Shown here: one piece after another, positions 1 through 8,567 of the stretch
How positions within the stretch are numbered: the first letter of the stretch is position 1
How the letters are laid out: every line of letters begins with the position of its first letter
Assembly: GCA_934462775.1 (NCBI GenBank)
Contig: CAKSIR010000009.1
Coordinates: 1 to 31,113 of the forward strand
DNA from: an uncultured Ruminiclostridium sp.
Lineage (GTDB): Bacteria; Bacillota; Clostridia; Oscillospirales; Ruminococcaceae
Length of the DNA: 31,113 nt
Direction of reading: 5' to 3'
Program-made: the position numbers and the translations under genes
Notes under the pieces: generated by a model
What the model saw: the letters and a program-made list of their open reading frames with translations, nothing else
Told to the model about the DNA's origin: nothing
The model's database searches: none

Positions 1-2
1 GA

Positions 3-47
3 CTTAGGGCGCTGCCCTAAGAACCTGCAAGCCTTTGAAAAGGCTTG
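3..47. repeat. Tandem hairpin intergenic repeat
   Basis: Two perfect hairpins follow one another. Bases 3-10 (CTTAGGGC) pair with 14-21 around a 3-base loop, and bases 28-36 (CAAGCCTTT) pair with 39-47 around a very short loop. Neither has a clean T-run. The layout resembles dispersed palindromic intergenic repeats common in gut clostridia; that it is multi-copy is an inference. It lies beyond the 3' end of the ABC ATPase gene and is cut by the window edge. Confidence 0.5.
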
Positions 48-82
48 ACCTAAACTTTAAATTTGACTTTTTCGACAAACTG

Positions 83-110
83 AGTCCGATATGTTAATTC
101 ATATCGGACT
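83..110. terminator. Hairpin over the stop codon of the ABC ATPase gene
   Basis: An 11-bp perfect stem (83-93 with 100-110) has a 6-base loop that contains the TAA stop (94-96) of the minus-strand ATPase gene. On the plus strand it is followed by a T-rich tract (TTTATTATAT). On the minus strand no good T-run follows, so it could end plus-strand transcripts entering from the left, or protect the 3' end of the ABC mRNA. The structure is certain; the role is not. Confidence 0.5.
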
Positions 111-699
111 TTATTATATCTTCAACAATCCTTAGCGGCTCGGCCTTTAGCGTAACTATCCTGTCCGCAATCAGCTCCGCCTCGGCGGCGTCATGGGTTA
201 CAAAAACAACGGTGCTGCCCTTAAACTCGCCGATAACACTTTTTATGAGCCTGCTTTTCAGCTCGGCGTCAACCGCCTTGAACGGCTCGTCCATCAGCAG
301 AATATCCGCCTTGTAGGCAAGAGCCCGCGCAATGCTGACTCGCTGCGCCATTCCTGCCGAAAGCTGCTCCGGGAGCTTGTCCGCAAAGCTGTCCGCTTCA
401 CAGACCCGCAGCAGCCTTAGCGCCTCGTCGTCGGTCATGCCGCGAGTTACCGCTTTTACATTGCGCAGCGCGCTGTACCACGGCAGCAGTCTTGGCTCGT
501 TGAACACCATAGAGCATTTGCCGCTTTTGCTGATTACGCCGTCATATCTGATTAGCCCCGCAGCTGCACCGAGCAAGGTGGTTTTCCCGCAGCCCGACGG
601 ACCTAACAGCGCGGTTATTCCCTTGCCGATTTCCATGCTGAAATTGTCAATCACGCGATTTTCGCCGAAAGACACGGTCAGATTTCTAATGCTTATCAT
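94..699 (-). CDS. ABC transporter ATP-binding protein, NitT/TauT (SsuB/TauB) type
   Basis: This is the cytoplasmic ATPase of an importer encoded with the two genes upstream. I chose the ATG at 699 because GGGAG precedes it at good spacing and the protein then starts at the usual point (MISIRNLTVSFG); an in-frame ATG at 756 adds an unlikely extension. The 201-residue protein has Walker A GPSGCGKTT (33-41), signature LSAGM (113-117), Walker B ILLMDEP (133-139) and H-loop His169. Two sites are off-consensus: the Q-loop position reads FN instead of FQ (Asn67), and the signature is LSAG rather than LSGG. It is short; family members usually have about 240-260 residues. It overlaps the permease gene by 14 bases, indicating translational coupling. 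The class is secure; the substrate is unknown. Confidence 0.9.
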   Translation of the reverse strand: MISIRNLTVSFGENRVIDNFSMEIGKGITALLGPSGCGKTTLLGAAAGLIRYDGVISKSGKCSMVFNEPRLLPWYSALRNVKAVTRGMTDDEALRLLRVCEADSFADKLPEQLSAGMAQRVSIARALAYKADILLMDEPFKAVDAELKSRLIKSVIGEFKGSTVVFVTHDAAEAELIADRIVTLKAEPLRIVEDIIKSDMN

Positions 700-1483
700 A
701 CAGTGCTCCCACTTTCCTAAACAGCAGCTCAAGCAGCTTTGTAATCGCCTTTTCAAGAATAAGGCTCATGATTACCACAACCACCGTCCACGCGAAAACG
801 TCAATTGTTTCAAGGTAGATTTTGGACTCGTACAGATTTTTTCCTATTGAACCAACAGGCGTGCAAAGCACCTCCGCCGCTATTCCCGCTTTCCACGAAA
901 GTCCCAGCGAGGTTTTCACCGACGAAAAAAGGTAGGGCGAAAAGCTCGGAAAATACAGTGTTGCGCATTTTCTGCGGAACGAAAAACCGAATAGGTTTTC
1001 CATTTCAATAAGCTTCCTGTCAGTCATTCCGAGAGCGGTAACCGTGTTTTCCGTAACAATAGGCAGCACCATAAGAAATGCGATAAACGCAGGAACGTGC
1101 AGCCTTGTAAGCCAGACCAGCGCAAGGATAATGAACGAGGCAACAGGCGTTGCTTTAACAACGGTAAGCAGCGGTGAAATCAGTATTCTCACGAATTTCA
1201 GCTTGTAAGCGAGAAACCCCAAAACCGTTCCCGTAAGCAGTCCAAGCCCGAATCCTGCCATTATTCTTCCGAGGGAGCTGAACGTATCCGCCCACAGCTT
1301 GACAGTTCCTCCAAGCTCAAACAGCCGCCCTATAACCGCAATGGGGGTAGGGAGAAGAATCTCCTTACCCACCAATGCAGCCGCAAGCTGCCACACCAGC
1401 AGCCAGAAAACCGCTGCAAGCAGCCTGAATATTAAGCTTTTAAGCCTGTTTTTCCCGTTATCTTGCGTAGAAGAAATTGTCAT
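686..1483 (-). CDS. ABC transporter permease, NitT/TauT (SsuC/TauC) type
   Basis: This 265-residue inner-membrane protein has about six hydrophobic segments. The EAA-like cytoplasmic loop that docks to the ATPase is visible around residues 193-215 (SLGLSWKAGIAAEVLC). This pattern is typical of BPD_transp_1 permeases of the sulfonate/taurine/nitrate importer group. The start ATG (1481-1483) follows an excellent AGGAGGAG site and lies within the last 26 bases of the binding-protein gene, so translation is likely coupled. With its neighbours it forms a complete importer: lipoprotein, permease, ATPase. The ligand could be a sulfonate, a thiamine precursor or another small organic molecule; nothing in the sequence decides this. 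Confidence 0.9.
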   Translation of the reverse strand: MTISSTQDNGKNRLKSLIFRLLAAVFWLLVWQLAAALVGKEILLPTPIAVIGRLFELGGTVKLWADTFSSLGRIMAGFGLGLLTGTVLGFLAYKLKFVRILISPLLTVVKATPVASFIILALVWLTRLHVPAFIAFLMVLPIVTENTVTALGMTDRKLIEMENLFGFSFRRKCATLYFPSFSPYLFSSVKTSLGLSWKAGIAAEVLCTPVGSIGKNLYESKIYLETIDVFAWTVVVVIMSLILEKAITKLLELLFRKVGALYDKH

Positions 1484-2609
1484 CAGGAATAGCTCCTCCT
1501 ATTGATTTCGGATTTGCGTCGAAAAGAACCTGATAGAAGCTTAGAATCTGAGTTTTCATTGTTTCACCCTCAACGAAAGTAATGTTCGCGTCGGGAATTG
1601 CCTTGACCGCAACCTGCTTTTTAGGGATTATCCCGAACGTTTCCATAATTTCCGCCGCTTCTTCAATGTTGTTGTTTACATATTCAACGGAAGCCTTGTA
1701 TTCGTCAAGGAATGCGTTTACAGCGTCCTTGTTTTCCTCTGCAAACTTTTTGTTTACAATTACGCAACCCATGCTGAGAACCGAATCGTCCCCTGCGACC
1801 TTGTTCCATTCGTCTGTAAGGTTAAGCGCGATTCTTACGTCAGAGTTATTCATAAGCACGCTTGTTACGTTTGGAACAGGCAGCATCGCAATTGATACGT
1901 CGCTGCTTGTCATCTGTGCGGCAAGCTCCGCGTGTTCTGCAAGATAAACAATTTCAACGTCATTTTCAGGGTCTATGCCGTTCTTTGTGAGAATATAGTT
2001 GAGAACGTATTCGGGAGTTGCGCCCTGACCTGTCGCATAGATTGTCTTGCCCTTGAGATCCTCAACGCTGTTGATTGTATTGCCGTTTTCGAGAATGTAA
2101 AGCACGCCCAGTGTGTTAAGGGCAAGCATCTGAACCTCTCCCTCGGTCTTTGCATAGAGAACCGACGCAAGGTTTGTAGGAACTGCGGCAATGTCAAGAT
2201 CGCCTGAAATTACAGCCGCCGTAATTTCGTCCGGAGCCCCTGCGACTGTTACGGAGTAGCTGTTCTTAGCTTCGCCGCTTGAATTGTCGGCAAGGAGCTT
2301 TGCCATGCCCATTCCCGTAGGTCCTTTAAGCGTACCCAGCTTGACGGCTGCCTTGCCTGCATTGTCCTGAGGAGTGCCTGTGTCGTCAGGATTGGCTGTG
2401 GCGTCCTGAGCTTCCTCGGCGTCGGCAGAGGTTTCTTCTTCCGCTGCTGTTGTGTCCTCGGCTGATGTTGCCTCGGCAGAGATTGTCGTCTGTTCTGCGG
2501 CTGATGTGTCAGCAGATGTGGTTGTGCTTTCGGAAGTACCGCCGCAGGCAGTAAGTCCTAACATTGCGGCGCAGATAACTATTGCGCCAAGTTTTTTAAG
2601 CATTTTCAT
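1458..2609 (-). CDS. ABC transporter substrate-binding lipoprotein, NMT1/SsuA-like
   Basis: This surface lipoprotein captures the ligand for the downstream permease and ATPase. From the ATG at 2609 (383 residues) it begins with a lipoprotein signal: basic N-terminus, hydrophobic stretch and lipobox LTAC with the lipidated Cys at position 22. The frame is open up to 2714, but that extension has no signal character and overlaps nothing useful. A low-complexity Ser/Thr/Glu/Ala linker of about 60 residues follows. Then comes a type II periplasmic-binding fold of the NMT1/COG0715 kind (for example AVISGDLDIAAVPTNLA and the later SMGCVIVNKKFAEEN segment). It sits 62 bases downstream of rnhA with no evident promoter, so it may be transcribed from further up. 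The ligand is not recognisable. Confidence 0.88.
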   Translation of the reverse strand: MKMLKKLGAIVICAAMLGLTACGGTSESTTTSADTSAAEQTTISAEATSAEDTTAAEEETSADAEEAQDATANPDDTGTPQDNAGKAAVKLGTLKGPTGMGMAKLLADNSSGEAKNSYSVTVAGAPDEITAAVISGDLDIAAVPTNLASVLYAKTEGEVQMLALNTLGVLYILENGNTINSVEDLKGKTIYATGQGATPEYVLNYILTKNGIDPENDVEIVYLAEHAELAAQMTSSDVSIAMLPVPNVTSVLMNNSDVRIALNLTDEWNKVAGDDSVLSMGCVIVNKKFAEENKDAVNAFLDEYKASVEYVNNNIEEAAEIMETFGIIPKKQVAVKAIPDANITFVEGETMKTQILSFYQVLFDANPKSIGGAIPDDNFFYAR

Positions 2610-2671
2610 AAAATCGCTTCTTTCTTTTGCTTTATTTACGCTGCCTTTATGTATTTCGGCAGGTTTTTCCT

Positions 2672-3115
2672 TTATGCGTGCAGATCCCTTTGCGTAACGG
2701 CAAGGCGGTCGCACCTTTCGTTTTCCTCATGACCTGCGTGTCCCTTTATCCATGTAAAGGTGACGTCGTGGATTTCCAGCAGGTCGAGCAGTCTGCCCCA
2801 CAGGTCTGAGTTGAGGGCAGGCTTTTTGTCTGATTTAATCCAGCCTTTGGCACGCCATGATTTTGCCCAGCCTTTGGTAATTCCGTCAACGACATATTTT
2901 GAGTCCGTCTGGAGAATTACCTTGCAGGGGTACTTCAGCGCCTCAAGACCCGTTATTACTCCCGTAAGCTCCATGCGGTTGTTGGTAGTGTGAGCCTCGC
3001 CGCCGCTAAGCTCCTTTTCCTTTTCTCCGCAGCGGAGAATTACTCCGTAGCCGCCGGGTCCGGGATTTCCCGAGCAGGCGCCGTCAGAGAAAATGTATAC
3101 TATCTTTTTTTCCAT
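2672..3115 (-). CDS. rnhA: Ribonuclease HI
   Basis: It cleaves the RNA strand of RNA-DNA hybrids in the cytoplasm, for example R-loops and Okazaki primers. The 147-residue protein is standard length for a bacterial type 1 enzyme. The DEDD active site is complete: Asp11 ([13 protein letters not shown]), Glu49 (NNRMEL), Asp71 (QTDSKYV) and Asp136 (CDRLA), with the mobile His126 in KGHAGHEEN. The basic Trp-rich handle region ([12 protein letters not shown]) is also present. The ATG at 3115 lies 16 bases inside the end of the P-type ATPase gene, so the two are probably translationally coupled, although no functional link is known. The identification is firm. Confidence 0.96.
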   Translation of the reverse strand: MEKKIVYIFSDGACSGNPGPGGYGVILRCGEKEKELSGGEAHTTNNRMELTGVITGLEALKYPCKVILQTDSKYVVDGITKGWAKSWRAKGWIKSDKKPALNSDLWGRLLDLLEIHDVTFTWIKGHAGHEENERCDRLAVTQRDLHA

Positions 3116-5427
3116 TTGTGATTCATTACCTTATCAAAAATCGGGTTTATCAGCAGCGGCAGCAGAAAAACGAGTCCCAATCCCACCGCCGAAATAATCA
3201 GGCAGATTATTGCCATAGGCATCGTTACAGGCACCATGCTGAACAGGTCGCCGAAAGCCCACAATCCGAGCGTGAATATGCCCGCCAGAGCAACGCACAG
3301 CGCAATGCGCTTTTTATCAAGAGGAATGCATATTTTCAGCAGTATTCCCAGCGAAACCACGCCTAAAATTATTGTAGCCGCTGCGCTTGCTTCGGGCGAA
3401 GTCAGACCGATTGCATTTGAAACAACCGACGTTGAAATCATGACGATAACCACCGCAAGACCGCTTGGCAGCGCTGTTTTCATTACATTGGAGATAAACC
3501 TTCCCTTGATGATGCTGAAGTTTGGCTCAAGGGCAAGCAGGAAGCTTGGAATACCGATTGCTACCGCGTTTACAAGGGTAAGCTGTATCGGGATAAAAGG
3601 GTACGGGATTGCAATAAATGAATAGACAATTGCCAGTATAAACGAAAAGACCGTCTTTGTAAGGAACAGCGCCGCGCTGCGTTCAATGTTGTTGATTGAG
3701 CGTCTGCCCTCTGCCACAATAAGCGGCATTGAGGCGAAGTTGCTGTCAAGCAGCACAAGGTTTGAAACGTTTCGCGCCGCGTCGCTGCCCGACTGCATTG
3801 CAATGGAGCAATCCGCCTCCTTCAGCGCAAGAACGTCGTTTACGCCGTCGCCCGTCATGCCCACCGTGTGTCCCTTTGCCTTAAGGGCTTTTACAAGAGC
3901 CAGCTTCTGGTCCGGAGTAACCCTGCCGAAAACGGAATACTTGTCGCAGGCGCTTTCTATATCGGTAATCGTGCTTGCGTCAACGTATTTGTCAGCGTTT
4001 TTCAGCCCCGCTTTCTTGGCAATATTCGCAACGGTAACGGGATTGTCGCCTGATATTATCTTAATGTCAACGCCCTGCTCGGCAAAATACTTTAACGTAT
4101 CGGGAGCTTCCTTCCTTATCCTGTCGCTGATGGAAATAAGAGCAATCGGCGCAATGCCGTCGGGTAAATCTCTGTCCTTAAAGCCGTTCTCCGAATGTGC
4201 AAGGAGAAGCACTCGCTGCCCGCCTGCCGAAAGCTCGCTTACCTGCTGACGAAGCTTTTCAAAATCACTGCCGAGAATGAATTCCGCCGCGCCTATGATA
4301 TATGAGCCTTTACCCTCAAATTCGGCGCCGCTCCACTTTTTTGCCGAACTGAACGGCAGCGACTTTGTACATTTCCAGTCGCTTGCGCCGTTCCATTTCT
4401 CCTTGACTGCATTAAAAGTGGGATTGCCGTCGTTAAGAGCGTTCATCAGCGCTGTCAGCGGCAAATCGGGCGACTCCCCGCAAAGTGGCATGACGCCGTC
4501 AACCTGCATTGTACCCTCTGTAATTGTGCCTGTTTTATCAAGGCAGAGAACATCTACGCGGGCAAGAGTTTCTATGCAGTAAAGCTCCTGCACAAGGGTA
4601 TTGTGCTGAGAAAGGCGTATTACGCTTACCGCAAGCACCATACTCGCAAGGAGGATAAGCCCCTCCGGAATCATGCCGATAACCGCCGCAACCGTTGTTA
4701 CGACCGACTGGTCAAAGGGCTGACAGTCGATCCACATCGACTTGCAGAAAAGTATTATCATTATCGGGATTATGCAGAACGAAATTACCTTTATAATGCG
4801 GTTTATCGCCGCAAGCATTTCCGAATTGTTCTTTTTGATGTACTTTGCACCGCTGGTTATCCTGCTGGCGAAATTGTCAGCTCCAACGTGGATTACCTCC
4901 GCTTTTACGTCCCCGCATACAACAAAGCTGCCCGACATAGCGGTATCGCCCTCGTTTTTAAGCACAGGGTCGCTTTCGCCTGTAATAAGGCTTTCATTGA
5001 CCTCGCAGGAGCCATCTCTGATCACGCAGTCGGCGCATATCTGTCCGCCTGCCGACAGCTTCATTATGTCGCCCAGTGCAATTTCCGCAACGGAGATCTG
5101 CATTTCCTTTCCGTCCCGTATTACGCATACCTTAGGCGCAGAAATCAGCGAAAGCTTGTCTATAACGTGCTTTGCGCGTATTTCCTGAAATATGCCGATA
5201 GCTGTGTTGCAAATAATAACACCGATAAACAGCATATTCTTGTACGATCCCACAAAGGCAACCATTGCTGCAAGAATAAGGTTTATCATATTGAAAAATG
5301 TAAGGGTATTGCTGCGGATTATCTGCCCGATCGACTTGGTTTGTATGTTGTTGTCGCCGTTAATTTTGCCCTCAGCGGTAAGGTTTTCGACTTCCTTTGA
5401 AGAAAGTCCGCTGTTTATATCTGTCAT
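3100..5427 (-). CDS. P-type cation-transporting ATPase (P2-like, CtpE-type)
   Basis: This 775-residue membrane pump transports a cation at the cost of ATP. It shows the actuator motif ITGES (148-152), the M4 motif PEGL (254-257), the phosphorylation site [11 protein letters not shown] with the acyl-phosphate Asp297, and the hinge motif [15 protein letters not shown] starting at 525. It has about ten membrane segments, with the last six at the C-terminus. There is no N-terminal metal-binding CxxC domain, which argues against a heavy-metal P1B pump. The PEGL form and overall layout fit the P2/CtpE-like group, in which calcium transport has been proposed, but the ion is not certain here. It has its own promoter (5461-5489), an AGGAAG ribosome binding site, and heads the minus-strand block. 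Confidence 0.9.
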   Translation of the reverse strand: MTDINSGLSSKEVENLTAEGKINGDNNIQTKSIGQIIRSNTLTFFNMINLILAAMVAFVGSYKNMLFIGVIICNTAIGIFQEIRAKHVIDKLSLISAPKVCVIRDGKEMQISVAEIALGDIMKLSAGGQICADCVIRDGSCEVNESLITGESDPVLKNEGDTAMSGSFVVCGDVKAEVIHVGADNFASRITSGAKYIKKNNSEMLAAINRIIKVISFCIIPIMIILFCKSMWIDCQPFDQSVVTTVAAVIGMIPEGLILLASMVLAVSVIRLSQHNTLVQELYCIETLARVDVLCLDKTGTITEGTMQVDGVMPLCGESPDLPLTALMNALNDGNPTFNAVKEKWNGASDWKCTKSLPFSSAKKWSGAEFEGKGSYIIGAAEFILGSDFEKLRQQVSELSAGGQRVLLLAHSENGFKDRDLPDGIAPIALISISDRIRKEAPDTLKYFAEQGVDIKIISGDNPVTVANIAKKAGLKNADKYVDASTITDIESACDKYSVFGRVTPDQKLALVKALKAKGHTVGMTGDGVNDVLALKEADCSIAMQSGSDAARNVSNLVLLDSNFASMPLIVAEGRRSINNIERSAALFLTKTVFSFILAIVYSFIAIPYPFIPIQLTLVNAVAIGIPSFLLALEPNFSIIKGRFISNVMKTALPSGLAVVIVMISTSVVSNAIGLTSPEASAAATIILGVVSLGILLKICIPLDKKRIALCVALAGIFTLGLWAFGDLFSMVPVTMPMAIICLIISAVGLGLVFLLPLLINPIFDKVMNHKWKKR

Positions 5428-5460
5428 TTACTCACTTCCTAAACTCTCCGCATGAAATTT

Positions 5461-5489
5461 ATTATACAGCAAATTGCATAATTTGTAAA
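5461..5489 (-). promoter_or_regulatory. SigA-type promoter of the P-type ATPase gene
   Basis: On the minus strand, -35 TTTACA (5484-5489) and -10 TATAAT (5461-5466) are separated by exactly 17 bases. Transcription would start about 30 bases upstream of the ATG at 5427. Confidence 0.75.
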
Positions 5490-5612
5490 GAGAAACGCGA
5501 GGATATACTATACATATAACAGTTTTTTATTTTTTTAAATGCAAAATCATATCAAATTGCACATATAATACAGTGTTTTATTATATATATCATCAAACTT
5601 TACCAAAATCTA

Positions 5613-5641
5613 TTGAAATTACAATTACATTATTGTATAAT
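5613..5641 (+). promoter_or_regulatory. SigA-type promoter of the cheY-like/glgA operon
   Basis: On the plus strand, -35 TTGAAA (5613-5618) and -10 TATAAT (5636-5641) have a 17-base spacer, about 45 bases upstream of the receiver gene. The 258-base divergent intergenic region is very AT-rich. No further operator or conserved RNA structure was seen in it. Confidence 0.75.
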
Positions 5642-5685
5642 AAATATATAAAATATACTTAACTCGCACCGAAAGGAACAACAAC

Positions 5686-6057
5686 ATGAAAATCTCAGAA
5701 ATTAAAGTACTTATCTGTGATGACTCCATTCTTGTCAGAAAAAAGCTTTCCGAAACTCTCAGGGAAATGGGCATTACGGAAATAAAGGAGGCTACCAACG
5801 GCAACCAGGCTGTGGAGCTTTATAAAGAAAACAATCCGGACGTGGTATTTATGGACATAGTTATGCCTGAAAAATCAGGTCTTGACGCTTTAAAGGAAAT
5901 CAAGGAATACAACGCCGACGCCCGCGTCATCATGGCGTCAACCATCGGCACGCAGAGCAATCTTACTACCGCTATCAAGGCGGGCGCTTCCGACTTCCTC
6001 CAAAAACCTGTCAACAACGAGGACGTATACAAAGTCATCAATTCGCTTTTAAAATAA
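5686..6057 (+). CDS. CheY-like single-domain response regulator
   Basis: This is a stand-alone receiver domain of 123 residues with no output domain. The acidic pocket is Asp12-Asp13, the phosphoacceptor is Asp57 (VVFMDIVMP), the switch region is Ser85/Thr86 (MASTIG), and the conserved lysine is Lys107 (LQKP). It should act by phosphorylation-dependent protein contact, as CheY does. The next gene, 19 bases downstream, encodes a CheX-like domain with the ExxN signature of enzymes that dephosphorylate CheY-P, so the two are plausible partners. No kinase or flagellar gene is in the window, so the phosphate source is unknown. The start follows GAAAGGA. Confidence 0.92.
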   Translation: MKISEIKVLICDDSILVRKKLSETLREMGITEIKEATNGNQAVELYKENNPDVVFMDIVMPEKSGLDALKEIKEYNADARVIMASTIGTQSNLTTAIKAGASDFLQKPVNNEDVYKVINSLLK

Positions 6058-6076
6058 AATTAAGGGGATAATACCA

Positions 6077-6961
6077 ATGTTTACTCAGCTTTTCGGACAC
6101 TATCTTTTAAATAAAAAGCTTGTTACCTCTGCTCAGCTTGAGCAGGCTCTCGAAGCAAAATCCAAGACAAAGGCAAAGCTCGGCACTCTCGCAATCGACG
6201 CAGGCTACATGACCGCCGAGCAGGTTGAAGCCGTTCATGAACAGCAGAAGAAAATCGATAAGAGAATCGGCGACATTGCCGTTGAAATGGGCTATCTTAC
6301 ATACGAGCAGGTTGACGAGCTGCTTTCAAAGCAGAAAAATTCCAACATCGTCTTAGGTCAGACCCTTATCGACCTTGGCTTTATGACCAATCAGCAGTTC
6401 CAGGACGCACTTGCCGAATACAAGGCAAACGCAGCTATTTCCGACGAGGAAAACGAGGAGAACGACGAAAACCTTGCTGACGACATTTCCGACATCTTCA
6501 ACCTTGAGGGACTGCAGGACAAGGAGTTTTACGTTGACTACATTCTGCTTCTTATCCGTAATATTATAAGATTTATCGGCGACGATTTTGCATTTGCAGG
6601 CTGCTCCTCAAAGCCGGCGATAAAGTGCCAGTGCCTTTGCTCGCAGGAAATCACAGGTCAGATCAGCGCATACACTGCAATTGGCTGCGATGAACGCGCG
6701 TTCTGCGAAATTGCGTCCCGCTATGCAAACGAAAAAATCACAAGCGCAGACGAATATGCCGAAGCCTGCGTAGGCGAATTCCTAAACCTTCAGAACGGTT
6801 TATTATCAGTAAACGTTTCAAACACCAAAAACATTGAACTCAGCCTTACACCGCAAAGCTCATGCTATGACGCAAACATTGTCCGCGATGGCAGCGGTAT
6901 CGTAATTACATTTGCGTTTTCTTTCGGTGCAGTTGATTTTGTAATCAGCAAAAAGGCGTAG
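6077..6961 (+). CDS. MshEN-like repeat protein with C-terminal CheX-like phosphatase domain
   Basis: The 294-residue soluble protein has three parts. Residues about 5-117 hold four 29-residue repeats of the form hGxxhhxxGhhTxxQhxxhhxxQ; their glycines fall at 7, 36, 65 and 94. They resemble the MshEN/GspE N-terminal motif, which in some ATPases binds cyclic di-GMP. An acidic linker (about 121-140) follows. Residues about 150-294 resemble CheC/CheX/FliY phosphatases, with the hallmark ACVGEFLNLQNG giving an ExxN pair at Glu234 and Asn237. I infer that it dephosphorylates the adjacent CheY-like protein and that the repeats sense a ligand or bind a partner. Neither activity is shown by sequence alone. 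It is flanked tightly by the receiver gene (19 bases) and glgA (22 bases). Confidence 0.75.
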   Translation: MFTQLFGHYLLNKKLVTSAQLEQALEAKSKTKAKLGTLAIDAGYMTAEQVEAVHEQQKKIDKRIGDIAVEMGYLTYEQVDELLSKQKNSNIVLGQTLIDLGFMTNQQFQDALAEYKANAAISDEENEENDENLADDISDIFNLEGLQDKEFYVDYILLLIRNIIRFIGDDFAFAGCSSKPAIKCQCLCSQEITGQISAYTAIGCDERAFCEIASRYANEKITSADEYAEACVGEFLNLQNGLLSVNVSNTKNIELSLTPQSSCYDANIVRDGSGIVITFAFSFGAVDFVISKKA

Positions 6962-6983
6962 ATAACTGAAAGGATGATTATTC

Positions 6984-8423
6984 ATGAAAATTCTGTATGC
7001 AGCAAGCGAAGCTCAGCCGTTTGTATCCTCCGGAGGACTTGCCGATGTGGCAGGATCGCTGCCGAAAGCGCTTGCTGAAGCCGGCAACAGCTGTTCGATA
7101 GTTATTCCCTACTACAAGAACTCCATTAAACCGGAATTGCAGGAGAAGCTTGAATATATCACCAATTTCAACGTTCCTGTAGGCTGGAGATCCCAGTATT
7201 GCGGAATTTTCAAGACGGACGTTGACGGCGTTACATATTACCTTATCGACAACGAATACTACTTTAAGCGCGATTTCGGAATTTACGGCTACTATGACGA
7301 CGCCGAGCGCTTTGCCTTTTATTCGAGGGCTGTGCTTGAAATGGTGCAGCAGCTTGATTTGCAGCCCGACATAATCAACTCCAACGATTGGCAGACAGCC
7401 CTTGTCCCCGTTTATTACAGCATTTATTACAAGCATCAATACAATATGTGGGGCATAAAAAACGTGTTCACCATTCACAATATCCGGTATCAGGGACAGT
7501 ACGGTCTTGAGCTGCTGGAAAACGTGCTGAGCATTCCGCTCCACCTTGCCTCGATTATGGAGTATGACGGCGATGTGAACTTCATGAAAGGCGCAATTGA
7601 AACAGCCGACAAGGTGACAACCGTTTCTCCCGGCTATGCCGCTGAAATTCTGGATCCATGGTTTTCACACGGTCTTGACCGCGAGCTGAGAAACAAAACC
7701 TACAAAACCGCCGGATTCCTTAACGGAATTGACACGGAGGTGTACAATCCGGAAACGGACAAGCTGATTTCCGCAAATTACGCTTATGACAACACGCGGG
7801 GAAAAAACACCTGCAAGGCAAGACTCCTTGAGGAGCTGAAGCTTCCGCTGGGCGACGAGCCTGTTATAGCCATGATAACCCGTCTTGTCGAGCCGAAGGG
7901 CATTGACCTTGTGAAATGCGTTTCGGAGGAGATACTCGGTCTTGGCTTCAAGCTGGTGGTTTTAGGCTCGGGCGAGCAGGATTATGAAAGCTTTTTCAGA
8001 GGTTTTCAGGACGCTCACCCGGACAAGGTAAGATTTATCTGCGGCTATGACGCCGAACTCGCAAGACGCATTTACGCAGGTGCGGATATGCTGCTTATGC
8101 CGAGCAAAAGCGAGCCGTGCGGCATTTCCCAGATGATTGCCATGAGGTACGGAACTATTCCGATTGTGCGCTCGGTAGGCGGTTTGAAGGACTCTGTTCC
8201 GGACGCTGAAAACGAGGACGGAAAGGGACTGGGCTTCACTTTCTGCACCTACAACGCCCTTGATATGCTGTCGGCAATTACCCGCGCGGAAAATGCATAC
8301 AAGGATAAACGCAGATGGAATCTGCTGGTTTCAAAGGCAATGAAGGCTGATTTCAGCTGGAAACAGTCTGCACAGCTTTATCTCGGACTTTACGAGGAGC
8401 TTTGCAGCGAGAAAAAGCAATAA
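6984..8423 (+). CDS. glgA: Glycogen synthase, GT5 (ADP-glucose type)
   Basis: It transfers glucose, normally from ADP-glucose, to the non-reducing end of alpha-1,4-glucan. Length (479 residues) matches bacterial GlgA (about 477). The N-terminal sugar-nucleotide loop reads FVSSGGLADVAGSLPKAL, so the Lys of the classical KxGGL motif is replaced by Ser, a variant I believe also occurs in other clostridia. The C-terminal GT-B half carries the ITRLVEPKG stretch and the donor-binding PSKSEPCGISQMIAMRYG segment, with the Glu of the E-x7-E region. The start follows GAAAGGATG. It is third in the receiver/MshEN-CheX operon; glgC, glgB and glgP are not in the window. A terminator (8429-8454) follows. 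The identification is firm. Confidence 0.96.
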   Translation: MKILYAASEAQPFVSSGGLADVAGSLPKALAEAGNSCSIVIPYYKNSIKPELQEKLEYITNFNVPVGWRSQYCGIFKTDVDGVTYYLIDNEYYFKRDFGIYGYYDDAERFAFYSRAVLEMVQQLDLQPDIINSNDWQTALVPVYYSIYYKHQYNMWGIKNVFTIHNIRYQGQYGLELLENVLSIPLHLASIMEYDGDVNFMKGAIETADKVTTVSPGYAAEILDPWFSHGLDRELRNKTYKTAGFLNGIDTEVYNPETDKLISANYAYDNTRGKNTCKARLLEELKLPLGDEPVIAMITRLVEPKGIDLVKCVSEEILGLGFKLVVLGSGEQDYESFFRGFQDAHPDKVRFICGYDAELARRIYAGADMLLMPSKSEPCGISQMIAMRYGTIPIVRSVGGLKDSVPDAENEDGKGLGFTFCTYNALDMLSAITRAENAYKDKRRWNLLVSKAMKADFSWKQSAQLYLGLYEELCSEKKQ

Positions 8424-8428
8424 TAACA

Positions 8429-8454
8429 GCGCTGTGTGGATTTCCGCACAGCGC
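8429..8454 (+). terminator. Rho-independent terminator after glgA
   Basis: An 11-bp stem (one G-T pair) has arms 8429-8439 and 8444-8454 around a 4-base loop. It is followed within a few bases by a TTTTT run. It starts 6 bases after the glgA stop codon. Confidence 0.8.
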
Positions 8455-8503
8455 ATTAAATTTTTAACGGGCGGTTATATTCTTTTCAGCATCGGTAAAA
8501 CTA

Positions 8504-8532
8504 TTGACAAAGAATGCTTATTATTGTAATAT
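8504..8532 (+). promoter_or_regulatory. Promoter of the NodB-type deacetylase gene
   Basis: A perfect -35 TTGACA (8504-8509) is followed after 17 bases by TAATAT (8527-8532); TGTAAT (8525-8530) is an alternative -10 at 15 bases. The predicted start of transcription falls near 8540. That excludes the in-frame ATG at 8514 as translation start and supports the GTG at 8568. Confidence 0.65.
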
Positions 8533-8567
8533 TAAAGTGTATATTTGTAAATAACGGAGGAATTACC

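Noticed and set aside
3118..5455. Several long plus-strand frames opposite the P-type ATPase gene, up to 265 codons
   Set aside because: They mirror the codon structure of the well-supported minus-strand gene, show no family motifs and have no ribosome binding sites of note.
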